NCBI GenBank assembly: GCA_018819165.1 | Contig: JAHJQP010000113.1 | Location: 1-13,197 of the forward strand | Source: Pseudomonadota bacterium | Lineage (GTDB): Bacteria > Desulfobacterota > Syntrophia > Syntrophales > UBA5619 | Direction of reading: 5' to 3' | Length of the DNA: 13,197 bases | Part shown: in pieces, positions 7,437-13,197 of the stretch | Numbering within the stretch: the first letter of the stretch is position 1 | Layout of the letters: every line of letters starts with the position of its first letter | Made by a program: the position numbers and the translations under genes | The notes under the pieces: generated by a model | The model's database searches: none | Told to the model about the DNA's origin: nothing | What the model saw: only the letters and a program-made list of their open reading frames with translations

Positions 7437-9101
7437 CTACATCTTTTCCGGTGCGGAAACACCCAGCATTTTCAGGGCATTTTTCAGAACCGTGAGCACC
7501 GACTTGACCAGAAACAACCTTGCCGCGGTAAGGGCGCCATCATCGGAAATCACTTTATTTTTGTTGTAATAACTATGAAAGCCGGCCGCCAGATCGTTCA
7601 GGTAGAAGGTCAGGCGATGGGGCTCCAGTGTTAGCGCCGCCCCCTCCACCACCTCAGGAAAGCGGGTGATCGTCTTAATGAGATCGATCTCCTCCGGCAG
7701 CTTCAGGAGGCCGGGATCCGCCTGACCAAAAGCCGGCATCTCAATCCCCCGTTCGGCAGCCATCCGGATGATGCTGCAGATCCGGGCATGGGCATACTGG
7801 ACATAGTAGACGGGGTTCTCATTCGACTGTCGCTTGGCCAATTCCAGATCGAAATCGAGGTGGCTGTCGGAACGTCTCATGAGAAAATTGTAGCGAGCCG
7901 CATCCTTCCCCACCTCATCGACCACCTCCCGGAGGGTGACGAACTCGCCCGACCGGGTAGACATCGCCACGGGTTTCCCTTCCCTCAACAGATTGACGAG
8001 CTGCACCAGGATCACCTTCAGGGCTTCCTTTTCATATCCCAGCGCCTGGACAGCCGCAGACATCCGGGGGATATAGCCGTGGTGGTCGGCGCCCCAGATA
8101 TCGATGACCGTCTCGAACCCCCGCAGGAACTTGTTCCGGTGGTAGGCGATGTCGGCGGCAAAGTAGGTCGGTGCTCCATTCTGCCGGATCACGACCCGGT
8201 CCTTCTCATCCCCGAACGCGGTGGTCCTAAACCACAGGGCATCCCCTTCTCTATAGATGAAGCCCTTATCCTGGAGCGCCTGGAGGAGCATCCCCACGCC
8301 ATCCTCCCGGTAGAGCTCCCGCTCGCTGAAGTAGAGATCGAAAACGACGCCGAAGGCCCGGAGGTCCTCCTTGATCCCCCCGAGGATGGCGCTTCCCGCG
8401 TAATCGGTGAAGAGTCGTATCACCTCTTCTGCGTCCATATCGAGATAGCGCTTCCCGTCTCGTTTCAGCAGCTCCGCGGCCAGATCTCTGATGTAATCCC
8501 CCCGGTAGCACCCTTCAGGAAATTCTATCTTCTCGCCCAGGAGTTCCCGGTAACGCAGAAAAACCGATTGCCCCAGGTTGTTCATCTGGTTTCCCGTATC
8601 GTTGATATAATATTCGCGGGAAACACGATAGCCGACGGCCGCGAGGATATTTGCCATGACATCCCCTACCACGGCGCCCCGGGCATGGCCGATATGCAGC
8701 GGCCCCGTAGGATTGGCGCTGACGAACTCGACCTGGACGCGCCCGCCTTTTCCCAGATCCGACGAACCGTAGCGCTCGCCCTCTCTTTCGACGTCCACCA
8801 GGAACCTGTTTAATACCCCTTCCCGGATGAAAAAATTCATGAACCCGGGACCGGCGATCTCGATCTTTTCAAGAAACCCCTCCGTATCCTCGATCCTCTG
8901 CAAAAGGACCCCGGCGATCTCGCGGGGATTCTTTCTGACCTGCGAGGCGAGGATCATGGCCACGTTGGAGGCGTAATCCCCGTGGCCGGGGTCCTTCGTC
9001 AACTCCACTTCGATGGAGGGGGGCGCCGTCGCCGGAAGCAGCCCCGCCTCGACACCCGCCCTGATCGCCCTCTCCAGAAGCGCAACCAGCACCTTCTTCA
9101 T
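7437..9101 (-). CDS. argS: Arginyl-tRNA synthetase
   Basis: ArgRS charges tRNA-Arg with arginine in the cytoplasm; it needs the tRNA to activate the amino acid. The 554-residue protein is complete: an N-terminal additional domain with LTKDPGHGDYASNVAM, the class I catalytic core with FVSANPTGPLHIGHARGA (HIGH at residues 136-139), YYINDTGNQM, ADHHGYIPRM and the degenerate KMSKS equivalent MSTRSGEFVTL (from 380), then the helical DALR anticodon-binding domain with NPVYYVQYAHAR and a C-terminal Met. ATG 9101 is chosen because AAGGA lies ten bases upstream; an ATG at 9119 has no SD. It heads the translation operon, and an intrinsic terminator ends only 21 bases before its start. Confidence 0.97.
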   Translation of the reverse strand: MKKVLVALLERAIRAGVEAGLLPATAPPSIEVELTKDPGHGDYASNVAMILASQVRKNPREIAGVLLQRIEDTEGFLEKIEIAGPGFMNFFIREGVLNRFLVDVEREGERYGSSDLGKGGRVQVEFVSANPTGPLHIGHARGAVVGDVMANILAAVGYRVSREYYINDTGNQMNNLGQSVFLRYRELLGEKIEFPEGCYRGDYIRDLAAELLKRDGKRYLDMDAEEVIRLFTDYAGSAILGGIKEDLRAFGVVFDLYFSERELYREDGVGMLLQALQDKGFIYREGDALWFRTTAFGDEKDRVVIRQNGAPTYFAADIAYHRNKFLRGFETVIDIWGADHHGYIPRMSAAVQALGYEKEALKVILVQLVNLLREGKPVAMSTRSGEFVTLREVVDEVGKDAARYNFLMRRSDSHLDFDLELAKRQSNENPVYYVQYAHARICSIIRMAAERGIEMPAFGQADPGLLKLPEEIDLIKTITRFPEVVEGAALTLEPHRLTFYLNDLAAGFHSYYNKNKVISDDGALTAARLFLVKSVLTVLKNALKMLGVSAPEKM

Positions 9102-9122
9102 GAACCACCGTTCCTTCATATG

Positions 9123-9146
9123 AAAAAAGTTGGCCGCAAGGCCAAC
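9123..9146 (-). terminator. Intrinsic terminator directly upstream of argS
   Basis: In the minus-strand RNA, GTTGGCC, loop TTGC and GGCCAAC form a perfect 7-bp GC-rich stem followed at once by six U. It can end the transcript of the Cys-rich gene that stops at 9278. Because it lies just before argS, it could equally be a leader attenuator for argS. Confidence 0.85.
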
Positions 9147-9156
9147 CCGTTGCTTG

Positions 9157-9186
9157 AATAAAACGCCCGGCTATCGCCAAACCGGG
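9157..9186 (-). terminator. Second hairpin with T-rich tail, possible weak terminator or leader stem
   Basis: The minus-strand RNA can pair CCCGG with CCGGG around an 11-base loop that itself holds GGC-GATA-GCC; CG and TTTTATT follow. The stem is short and the tail is interrupted, so it is weaker than the terminator 20 bases downstream. The two may act in tandem, or as competing leader structures. Confidence 0.4.
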
Positions 9187-9277
9187 ACTATCTCTTTTCT
9201 CGGCCTTTTCTGAAGGTGCAAGCTTCTCTCTTCACCGCAGCCTGACGATATAGGCCGCGAATGGGAAGTCGGTATCC

Positions 9278-9451
9278 CTACGTTTCGCAGTCGGCCTGTT
9301 GGTCCGCGTCGATATCCCTGTCCTTGATGGAAAGGTCGCGCGAATACTCCAGACAGCGGACGCAACCCGATGCGTCGGTCACGATACTGAACCTTTTCTG
9401 GCAGTTCTCGCGCCAGGCACAGATCGAACAATACTTCTTCTCGCTCCCCAC
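9278..9451 (-). CDS. Small Cys-rich protein, possible metal-binding domain, function unknown
   Basis: The 57-residue frame starts at GTG 9451, fixed by GGAGG six bases upstream; the same frame is open further upstream but without family-like content. Cysteines lie at 8, 11, 17, 30, 33 and 55. The core YCSICAWRENCQKRF is followed by a second CxxC (CVRC) and EYSRDLSIK. The spacing C-x2-C-x5-C-x15-C suggests one zinc or iron-sulfur site; Cys30 and Cys55 may be extra. I recognise this as a type of small conserved protein found in Deltaproteobacteria, with no known function. It has no membrane segment and no signal peptide. A sigma70-like promoter lies upstream, and hairpins follow it before argS. 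Confidence 0.75.
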   Translation of the reverse strand: MGSEKKYCSICAWRENCQKRFSIVTDASGCVRCLEYSRDLSIKDRDIDADQQADCET

Positions 9452-9497
9452 TGAAGCCCTCCGACGAGCATCCTTTCCCCTTCGCAGTTCGGCGGAT

Positions 9498-9526
9498 ACC
9501 CTATCCCGACACGGATTTGAAGTCAA
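9498..9526 (-). promoter_or_regulatory. Candidate sigma70-type promoter for the small Cys-rich gene
   Basis: On the minus strand, TTGACT (5 of 6 to consensus) is 17 bases before TAGGGT (3 of 6). A start near 9491 would leave about 40 bases before the GTG at 9451. The -10 match is poor, so this is a candidate only. It may also drive argS through the downstream terminator. Confidence 0.4.
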
Positions 9527-9531
9527 GAAAT

Positions 9532-9560
9532 TTGATGACGAAAAATCGCTCGACAATCAT
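9532..9560 (+). promoter_or_regulatory. Candidate sigma70-type promoter for the secreted protein gene
   Basis: TTGATG (4 of 6) is separated by 17 bases from AATCAT (4 of 6), about 60 bases before the ATG at 9621. It lies back to back with the minus-strand candidate. The matches are moderate and chance remains possible. Confidence 0.3.
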
Positions 9561-9620
9561 CCCCTTTTCATTTACCCTGAGCCACAACCCTTGACCTCTT
9601 CAAAAGAAGGAACTGTCACC

Positions 9621-10151
9621 ATGAAAAAAACCATTTCAGCGCTGATCATCCTTCTCATGTTTCTCGTCCCCGTTGGGGGCGGCGCCTCCTATCTCATTCG
9701 GCTGAAAAATGGCGGGCAGTTGTCAACGCCCATGTATTGGGCCGAAGGCAAGTGGATTTTTTTTTACTATGCGGGTGGAATTGCGGGAATGGAGAAAGAT
9801 CTCATCAGCAAGATTGAAAAATCAGATAGGGAAACCGTCTCTCCTGTAGAACCTGAACCGGTTCCTGTCAAAACTGAAGAAGAAACCGGCACGACGACGG
9901 AGACCGCATCAACCACGGTGGAAGGGAAGAAAGATGACAGATTTATGAGGGAATTTTCTCTGCTCAAGGAGAGGGCAAAAGATGCAGGCCGGATGACAAC
10001 CGAGGAGCTTTACAAATTTTCCGATGACCTGATTGGCTTCAGGGATAAGGTTCTGGGGAATCGGGTGGGCCACATTTATACAGACGAACTTCTCGAAATA
10101 TATGCCATCTTAGATAAGATTGAAGACACGATCAAGGCAAGGGGTCAATAA
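9621..10151 (+). CDS. Secreted protein of unknown function with small N-terminal beta domain
   Basis: The 176-residue protein begins with a clear Sec signal peptide (MKK, hydrophobic 5-18, likely cut near GGGAS at 19-23). The mature N-terminus, about 24-68, reads as a small beta domain with YLIRLKNGGQL, YWAEGKWIFFYYAGG and EKDLISKIEKSD, a pattern I recall in exported proteins of Deltaproteobacteria without assigned function. An acidic Pro-, Glu- and Thr-rich linker follows (about 70-103), then a helical charged C-terminal part (105-175). The ATG is supported by AAGGA nine bases upstream; the frame stays open upstream but holds no family-like content. A run of nine T lies at 9757-9765. Its stop overlaps the convergent pilX 3' end by 7 bp. 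It could be envelope-associated; nothing more specific can be said. Confidence 0.82.
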   Translation: MKKTISALIILLMFLVPVGGGASYLIRLKNGGQLSTPMYWAEGKWIFFYYAGGIAGMEKDLISKIEKSDRETVSPVEPEPVPVKTEEETGTTTETASTTVEGKKDDRFMREFSLLKERAKDAGRMTTEELYKFSDDLIGFRDKVLGNRVGHIYTDELLEIYAILDKIEDTIKARGQ

Positions 10152-11506
10152 ACCTCCCTCCAAGTAACAATCTGCAAGGACCCATCCTCCAAAGCCTTTT
10201 TTATCATGCAACTGTCATATTTTATATTTAACCCACCATTAATATCAACGGTCTGGTTTGCCAGTACTGCCCCTCTTATATTTATGCTGTTCGGGCCCCC
10301 GCCGCTGAGGGTCAGTGTGCCTGTAACCAGAATAAGCCCGTTCCAGTTGAATCCTCCCACCAGTGTTAGATCCCCCGTTACAAGGAGAGTTCCGTAACCG
10401 GTTACTTTTAATTTCAAACCTCCTACATTGTTAGGATTCGCCGTGTCAGAGTAATAGGTGACAAAATTGCTGCTGCTCCCGTAATTTGCACCGCTTGTGT
10501 CATCAGCAGTTATCGTTACTGTGGCAGAAGCTTTTAAGTCGTTTACGTAAGCGTTAATGTCAATATTCTTGGGGCCCGCTTGCGGGGAGGGCGGATTCCC
10601 CAACATGGTGGGCGTGCCGTTCAGGTTTGTTACTGATGGGTTCAACGTATAAACAGGAGGCAAAACAGGAGCTCCGCCGCAGTTATCGTTTCCGTCAACT
10701 ATCATAGAACCACCGTTTCCGGTAACATCACCCTTTGCATATACAGCAGCCGTTATCACAGGACCGGGGTTGCGCACTACCTCGATCTCTACTATCTTGG
10801 AACTATTGCCGCTCCTTCCGTATGCCGTTATGATCTCCACCGGTTGATGGGCCGTCGCGCCCCCCGTGGTAAACTGAACTGCCGTTGTGGGGGTAGCGGG
10901 ATTGCCATAACCATAGTAGATGATATTTCCCCGTGAGGCGGTGGTGTGGGTTGCCGTGCTTCCATCACCATCGAAGTAGTGGGTTGAACCTGTAGTATGC
11001 CCGGCCCGTTCAGCCTCATATTCTCTTTTATGCCTTATCTGGACAAGATAAGAGATATTCGTCTGGAGGCTGTTGGCTGTAACGGTGGTATTGGTATGAG
11101 AGCCGGCAATGATGGGAATGTAATTCTGATAGCTGCTGATGTGACTCGGATGACTTGATGGCGGCAAGGAAGTTGCGGTGAGGATGTAGGCAGACCAGTT
11201 GAGACTGGGACTTGCGGCCGGATCACCCGCATAATTTGCATCCGCGTCTGACCCTCTAAGCCGTTCCCTTGCCTCTTCGACCCCTGCTTCCGCCGCGTAA
11301 AAGGCTTGATTGCTTGTTTTATAATTGGCGCTGATTTTCATATCCGTCGTGCTCGTCATCACGGCAGTAGTCCCGAGCAGCGATAAAACAACGATCAGCA
11401 AAAGACCGACCACGAGAACCATGCCCTTTTCATCTGAAAATCCCCCCCGGCCCCCCTTTGCAAAGGGGGGTATAGATACCTTAGTGTATCGTTTTGCATG
11501 CATCAT
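10145..11506 (-). CDS. pilX: PilX-type minor pilin with beta-helical C-terminal domain
   Basis: The 453-residue protein is probably a minor subunit of the type IV pilus tip-priming complex, exposed outside the inner membrane. After a 28-residue leader ending EKG, the membrane helix starts MVLVVGLLLIVVLSLLG, followed by the PilX_N pattern ISANYKTSNQAFYAAEAGVEEARERL. As in PilX and GspK types, position +5 is not Glu. From about residue 250 the chain resembles a stacked beta-helix (VYAKGDVTGNGGSMIVDG, then GYGTLLVTGDLTL, NWNGLILVTGTLTLSGG and INIRGAVLANQTVDINGG). The only two cysteines, 276 and 433, lie near the ends of that region. ATG 11506 has GGAG seven bases upstream and lies 17 bases after the pilW stop; a TTG at 11527 would overlap pilW and use up the SD. 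A palindromic repeat encodes part of the leader. Confidence 0.85.
   Translation of the reverse strand: MMHAKRYTKVSIPPFAKGGRGGFSDEKGMVLVVGLLLIVVLSLLGTTAVMTSTTDMKISANYKTSNQAFYAAEAGVEEARERLRGSDADANYAGDPAASPSLNWSAYILTATSLPPSSHPSHISSYQNYIPIIAGSHTNTTVTANSLQTNISYLVQIRHKREYEAERAGHTTGSTHYFDGDGSTATHTTASRGNIIYYGYGNPATPTTAVQFTTGGATAHQPVEIITAYGRSGNSSKIVEIEVVRNPGPVITAAVYAKGDVTGNGGSMIVDGNDNCGGAPVLPPVYTLNPSVTNLNGTPTMLGNPPSPQAGPKNIDINAYVNDLKASATVTITADDTSGANYGSSSNFVTYYSDTANPNNVGGLKLKVTGYGTLLVTGDLTLVGGFNWNGLILVTGTLTLSGGGPNSINIRGAVLANQTVDINGGLNIKYDSCMIKKALEDGSLQIVTWREVY
11442..11470. repeat. GC-rich palindromic repeat within the PilX leader codons
   Basis: Bases 11451-11470 are a perfect 20-bp palindrome, CCCCCCTTTGCAAAGGGGGG, with a further C-run at 11442-11448. 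Translated, it gives IPPFAKGGRGGF, the peptide typical of a dispersed palindromic repeat that I recall from several bacterial genomes, including cyanobacteria and Deltaproteobacteria. Only one copy is visible in this window. Confidence 0.75.
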
Positions 11507-11523
11507 AATTCCTCTCCTTGCTC

Positions 11524-12168
11524 TCAATAGGCAAGATTTCTCGGCGCCACCTGACTTGTCAGGGTATATCTCCGGTATTTATCGCCAAATGTCGGATCAG
11601 TATAGTCAGGATCCGGTTTGGCAGTTCTCCCCGTTATCGTGATCCTGATCCGGCGGACATCCTCAGTGGTGGCCGCCGTACCGTCACCCTTGAGGTATTC
11701 GAAAGTAAAAGAATCAACATTTTCGACGAAAGCCTGATTCCCGGCGCCGATATATCTGGTAATTTGCTTATTTGTCGAGTCAAAGATGTATATAACATTC
11801 TCCTGGCTGGTAGAGTCAATGGCGCCATTACCATCCAGGTCTGCCTGTATCTGGAGTTGTGAAGTAATCACCGTCACGCCGGCAAAATTCACACCTGCAG
11901 GATTATACCCCGCCATACCAATCTCCCGGGCCATCATGTCCATGCCGGCTCTCACGTTCTGCTGCATTTCCACGAATACTTCCTGGTTGCCAAAGGTCTT
12001 GTTTTGAATAGTAAAGACGCTATACATGGCGCCAAGAACCACCAAACCGACGGCCATGGCAATCAGCAGTTCGACCAGTGAAAAGCCACCCGCCCTGCCG
12101 GGAAGCCCTGGAGCCCCTGACATGTTGTCAATTACGCCGCACTTTTCCATTACACCGCACTTTTCCAT
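11524..12168 (-). CDS. pilW: PilW-type minor pilin
   Basis: The 214-residue type IV prepilin-like protein has the leader end GRAGG, then FSLVELLIAMAVGLVVLGAMYSVF with Glu at +5. It goes on with MQQNVRAGMDMMAREIGMAGYNP, the hallmark PilW segment, and ends in a beta-rich domain with TFEYLKGDG and RRIRITITGR. It should join PilV, PilX and FimT in priming pilus assembly. An acidic loop DLDGNGAIDSTS lies at residues 110-121. The start is uncertain: ATG 12168 is ten bases after the pilV stop, ATG 12150 is its tandem copy, and ATG 12123 would give a conventional 13-residue leader. None has a good SD, so coupling to pilV is likely. Confidence 0.88.
   Translation of the reverse strand: MEKCGVMEKCGVIDNMSGAPGLPGRAGGFSLVELLIAMAVGLVVLGAMYSVFTIQNKTFGNQEVFVEMQQNVRAGMDMMAREIGMAGYNPAGVNFAGVTVITSQLQIQADLDGNGAIDSTSQENVIYIFDSTNKQITRYIGAGNQAFVENVDSFTFEYLKGDGTAATTEDVRRIRITITGRTAKPDPDYTDPTFGDKYRRYTLTSQVAPRNLAY
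12133..12168. repeat. Tandem 18-bp duplication at the pilW start
   Basis: Two adjacent 18-bp units differ at one base. On the minus strand each reads ATGGAAAAGTGCGGYGTA, encoding MEKCGV twice. Each unit carries its own in-frame ATG. Confidence 0.9.
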
Positions 12169-12178
12169 AAAGCGATCA

Positions 12179-12547
12179 CTATTTGGCCACAATGCTCCTG
12201 AGGGTAACGTTGCGGACTGCGCCCTGCCAGTTCCACTCAACCTTAACTTCAATCGTTTTCATGTCGGCGGCAGGGGAATTGCTCGTCACCGTCCATGTTC
12301 TCGTATAAATTGATTCTACCGTGTCCGTACCTCCCGCTAAACTGTCATAACCGGTATTTTTCAATTGCTCCATCTTATCCTTGGCCAGCGTCGTTGCAGT
12401 TGTCATTGTTTTGCTGAAGGAATTACTCTTGATTACCATGACGGTCACGGAAACCAATCCCAGCAGGGCAATGGTAAGGATGCCCATCGCGACTATAATC
12501 TCGACAAGTGTAAAGCCATTATTATTACGCAACCCGGAGACCGTCAT
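12179..12547 (-). CDS. pilV: PilV-type minor pilin
   Basis: The 122-residue prepilin-like protein has the leader MTVSGLRNNNG, then FTLVEIIVAMGILTIALLGLV with Glu at +5, a PilV-like helix (TLAKDKMEQLKNTGYDSL) and a short beta domain ending RNVTLRSIVAK. It should be a minor subunit of the type IV pilus tip complex. I chose ATG 12547 because it gives a normal 11-residue leader; GAGG lies 11 bases upstream. An in-frame GTG at 12622, with AAGGA ten bases upstream and 14 bases after the fimT stop, would add a 25-residue, strongly charged extension, which would be an unusually long but removable leader. The pilW start follows after ten bases. Confidence 0.87.
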   Translation of the reverse strand: MTVSGLRNNNGFTLVEIIVAMGILTIALLGLVSVTVMVIKSNSFSKTMTTATTLAKDKMEQLKNTGYDSLAGGTDTVESIYTRTWTVTSNSPAADMKTIEVKVEWNWQGAVRNVTLRSIVAK

Positions 12548-12636
12548 CGTCTTTTTGTCCTCACTCTTTTCATTAAAGCCTTCAGGAGCTTTCCGCTTCT
12601 CTTTTTTGATTCTCTTTCCCACCTTCCGCCGATCCT

Positions 12637-13098
12637 TTACGGTGGTGTATCGGATATTCTTACCCGCCCCGTAAGAGCAACTATAACATACCTTGATCCC
12701 CGCGAATTGGTCAGGGTAATCGTCGCTCCACTGGCCGTTCCCCTCGGCTGGAAAACCGGATTAGCCGATGCAATGAAGGTTACATCATAATAGTCAGGAT
12801 GGATGTCCTTCTCAATATCATCACCTTCATCGTCGGCAACGGTTTTGTTACCATCTGCATCATTCCATATCTGATATACATGATCACTAAAGGAAACCTT
12901 TACCCTCTGGTTAAGACTGACTGCCTTCATCCTTGCCGCCATGAGATCAGACATAACCTGCCTGGCCGCCCCATTGAGTCGTCTCTGGGCCATAAAGGTC
13001 TGGTAACTGGGAACGGCAATGGTCGCCATAATCCCCATAATCGCGATCACGATCATCAATTCAATCAGGGTAAAACCATTGCCTCTTTTAATCCTCAT
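12637..13098 (-). CDS. fimT: FimT/GspH-type minor pseudopilin
   Basis: The 153-residue protein starts MRIKRGNG, then FTLIELMIVIAIMGIMATIAVPSYQTF: a short basic leader, prepilin peptidase site after Gly8, Glu at +5 and the proline kink typical of FimT and GspH. It goes on with RRLNGAARQVMSDLMAARMKAV and the beta domain KVSFSDHVYQIW. An acidic loop, DADGNKTVADDEGDD, occupies residues 80-94. Near the C-terminus SRGSRYVIVALTGRVRI includes GRVR at 144-147, matching the GRxR motif described for DNA-binding FimT. It heads the visible pilV-pilW-pilX series. The SD is weak; a stop codon of another frame lies three bases before the ATG, so coupling is possible. Confidence 0.88.
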   Translation of the reverse strand: MRIKRGNGFTLIELMIVIAIMGIMATIAVPSYQTFMAQRRLNGAARQVMSDLMAARMKAVSLNQRVKVSFSDHVYQIWNDADGNKTVADDEGDDIEKDIHPDYYDVTFIASANPVFQPRGTASGATITLTNSRGSRYVIVALTGRVRISDTPP

Positions 13099-13101
13099 AA
13101 C

Positions 13102-13197
13102 TCAACACCACTCAATTAGCAAAGAGTATTGCCGGTGCGCCACCCAAGGGGATGCCCCATGCATGAAATTCGGAGCAGCAATGGCCGACACGATCGC
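13102..13197 (-). CDS. 3' end of a pilin-like reading frame, possibly truncated
   Basis: On the minus strand 31 codons are open from the window edge to a TGA three bases before fimT. The first twelve visible residues, AIVSAIAAPNFM, look like the end of a type IV pilin membrane helix with its usual PNF kink. The remaining 19 residues (through SPWVAHRQYSLL) are too few for a normal pilin domain. It may be a second FimT-like gene cut short by a frameshift, a small real gene, or chance. The rest lies outside the window. Confidence 0.35.
   Translation of the reverse strand, partial: AIVSAIAAPNFMHGASPWVAHRQYSLLIEWC

Noticed and set aside
7788..8813. Long open frame of 341 codons on the plus strand
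   Set aside because: It is antisense to argS, which has all its class I motifs; the translated protein is low-complexity and unlike any family I know.
9102..9277. T-box riboswitch before argS
   Set aside because: The terminator is present, but I could not find the conserved T-box sequence or a specifier stem. Attenuation stays open, but not this named class.
9171..9431. 86-codon minus-strand frame overlapping the Cys-rich gene
   Set aside because: The other frame has the CxxC pattern, a good SD and a defined start; this one has no pattern and runs through the hairpin region.

Overview
This window looks like chromosomal DNA of a GC-rich Deltaproteobacterium (Desulfobacterota), most like the Syntrophales/Syntrophobacterales. 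That call rests on the gene order argS – SPOR protein – ffh – rpsP – khpA – rimM – trmD – rplS – rnhB – yraN, on a small Cys-rich protein and a small secreted protein of types I associate with that group, and on a fimT-pilV-pilW-pilX minor pilin operon with a beta-helical PilX. It is inferred from gene content and protein style, since no search was possible.

Layout. (1) 2-1742, plus strand: the end of a UDP-glucuronate decarboxylase (UDP-xylose synthase) gene, then a UDP-glucose 6-dehydrogenase of the eukaryotic sequence type. Together they would run UDP-glucose -> UDP-glucuronate -> UDP-xylose for surface polysaccharide. (2) 1848-9101, minus strand, read leftward: a compact translation and protein-targeting operon of ten genes. 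It supplies arginyl-tRNA synthetase, a membrane-anchored SPOR protein, SRP GTPase Ffh, ribosomal proteins S16 and L19, the KH protein KhpA, 16S maturation factor RimM, tRNA m1G37 methyltransferase TrmD, RNase HII and YraN. Several junctions overlap or are only 5-30 nt apart. (3) 9102-9620: two hairpins, one of them a textbook intrinsic terminator immediately before argS, then a 57-residue Cys-rich gene on the minus strand and a divergent promoter region. (4) 9621-10151, plus strand: a secreted protein of unknown function whose 3' end overlaps the pilX 3' end by 7 bp. (5) 10145-13197, minus strand: a minor pilin operon (fimT, pilV, pilW, pilX in transcription order), with the truncated-looking tail of another pilin-like frame at the right edge.

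The core translation genes are ordinary in content. The points of interest are regulatory or evolutionary: a terminator that leaves no room for an argS promoter; an 11-nt perfect anti-SD complement at unusual spacing before rpsP; a palindromic repeat inserted in frame in the removable leader of PilX; an 18-bp tandem duplication at the pilW start; acidic loops of Ca2+-binding type in three of four minor pilins; and a GRxR motif in FimT. I see no mobile element, CRISPR array or RNA gene. No wholly new multi-gene system is evident. The closest candidate is the minor pilin operon, which ends in a beta-helical PilX with no PilY1 directly downstream.
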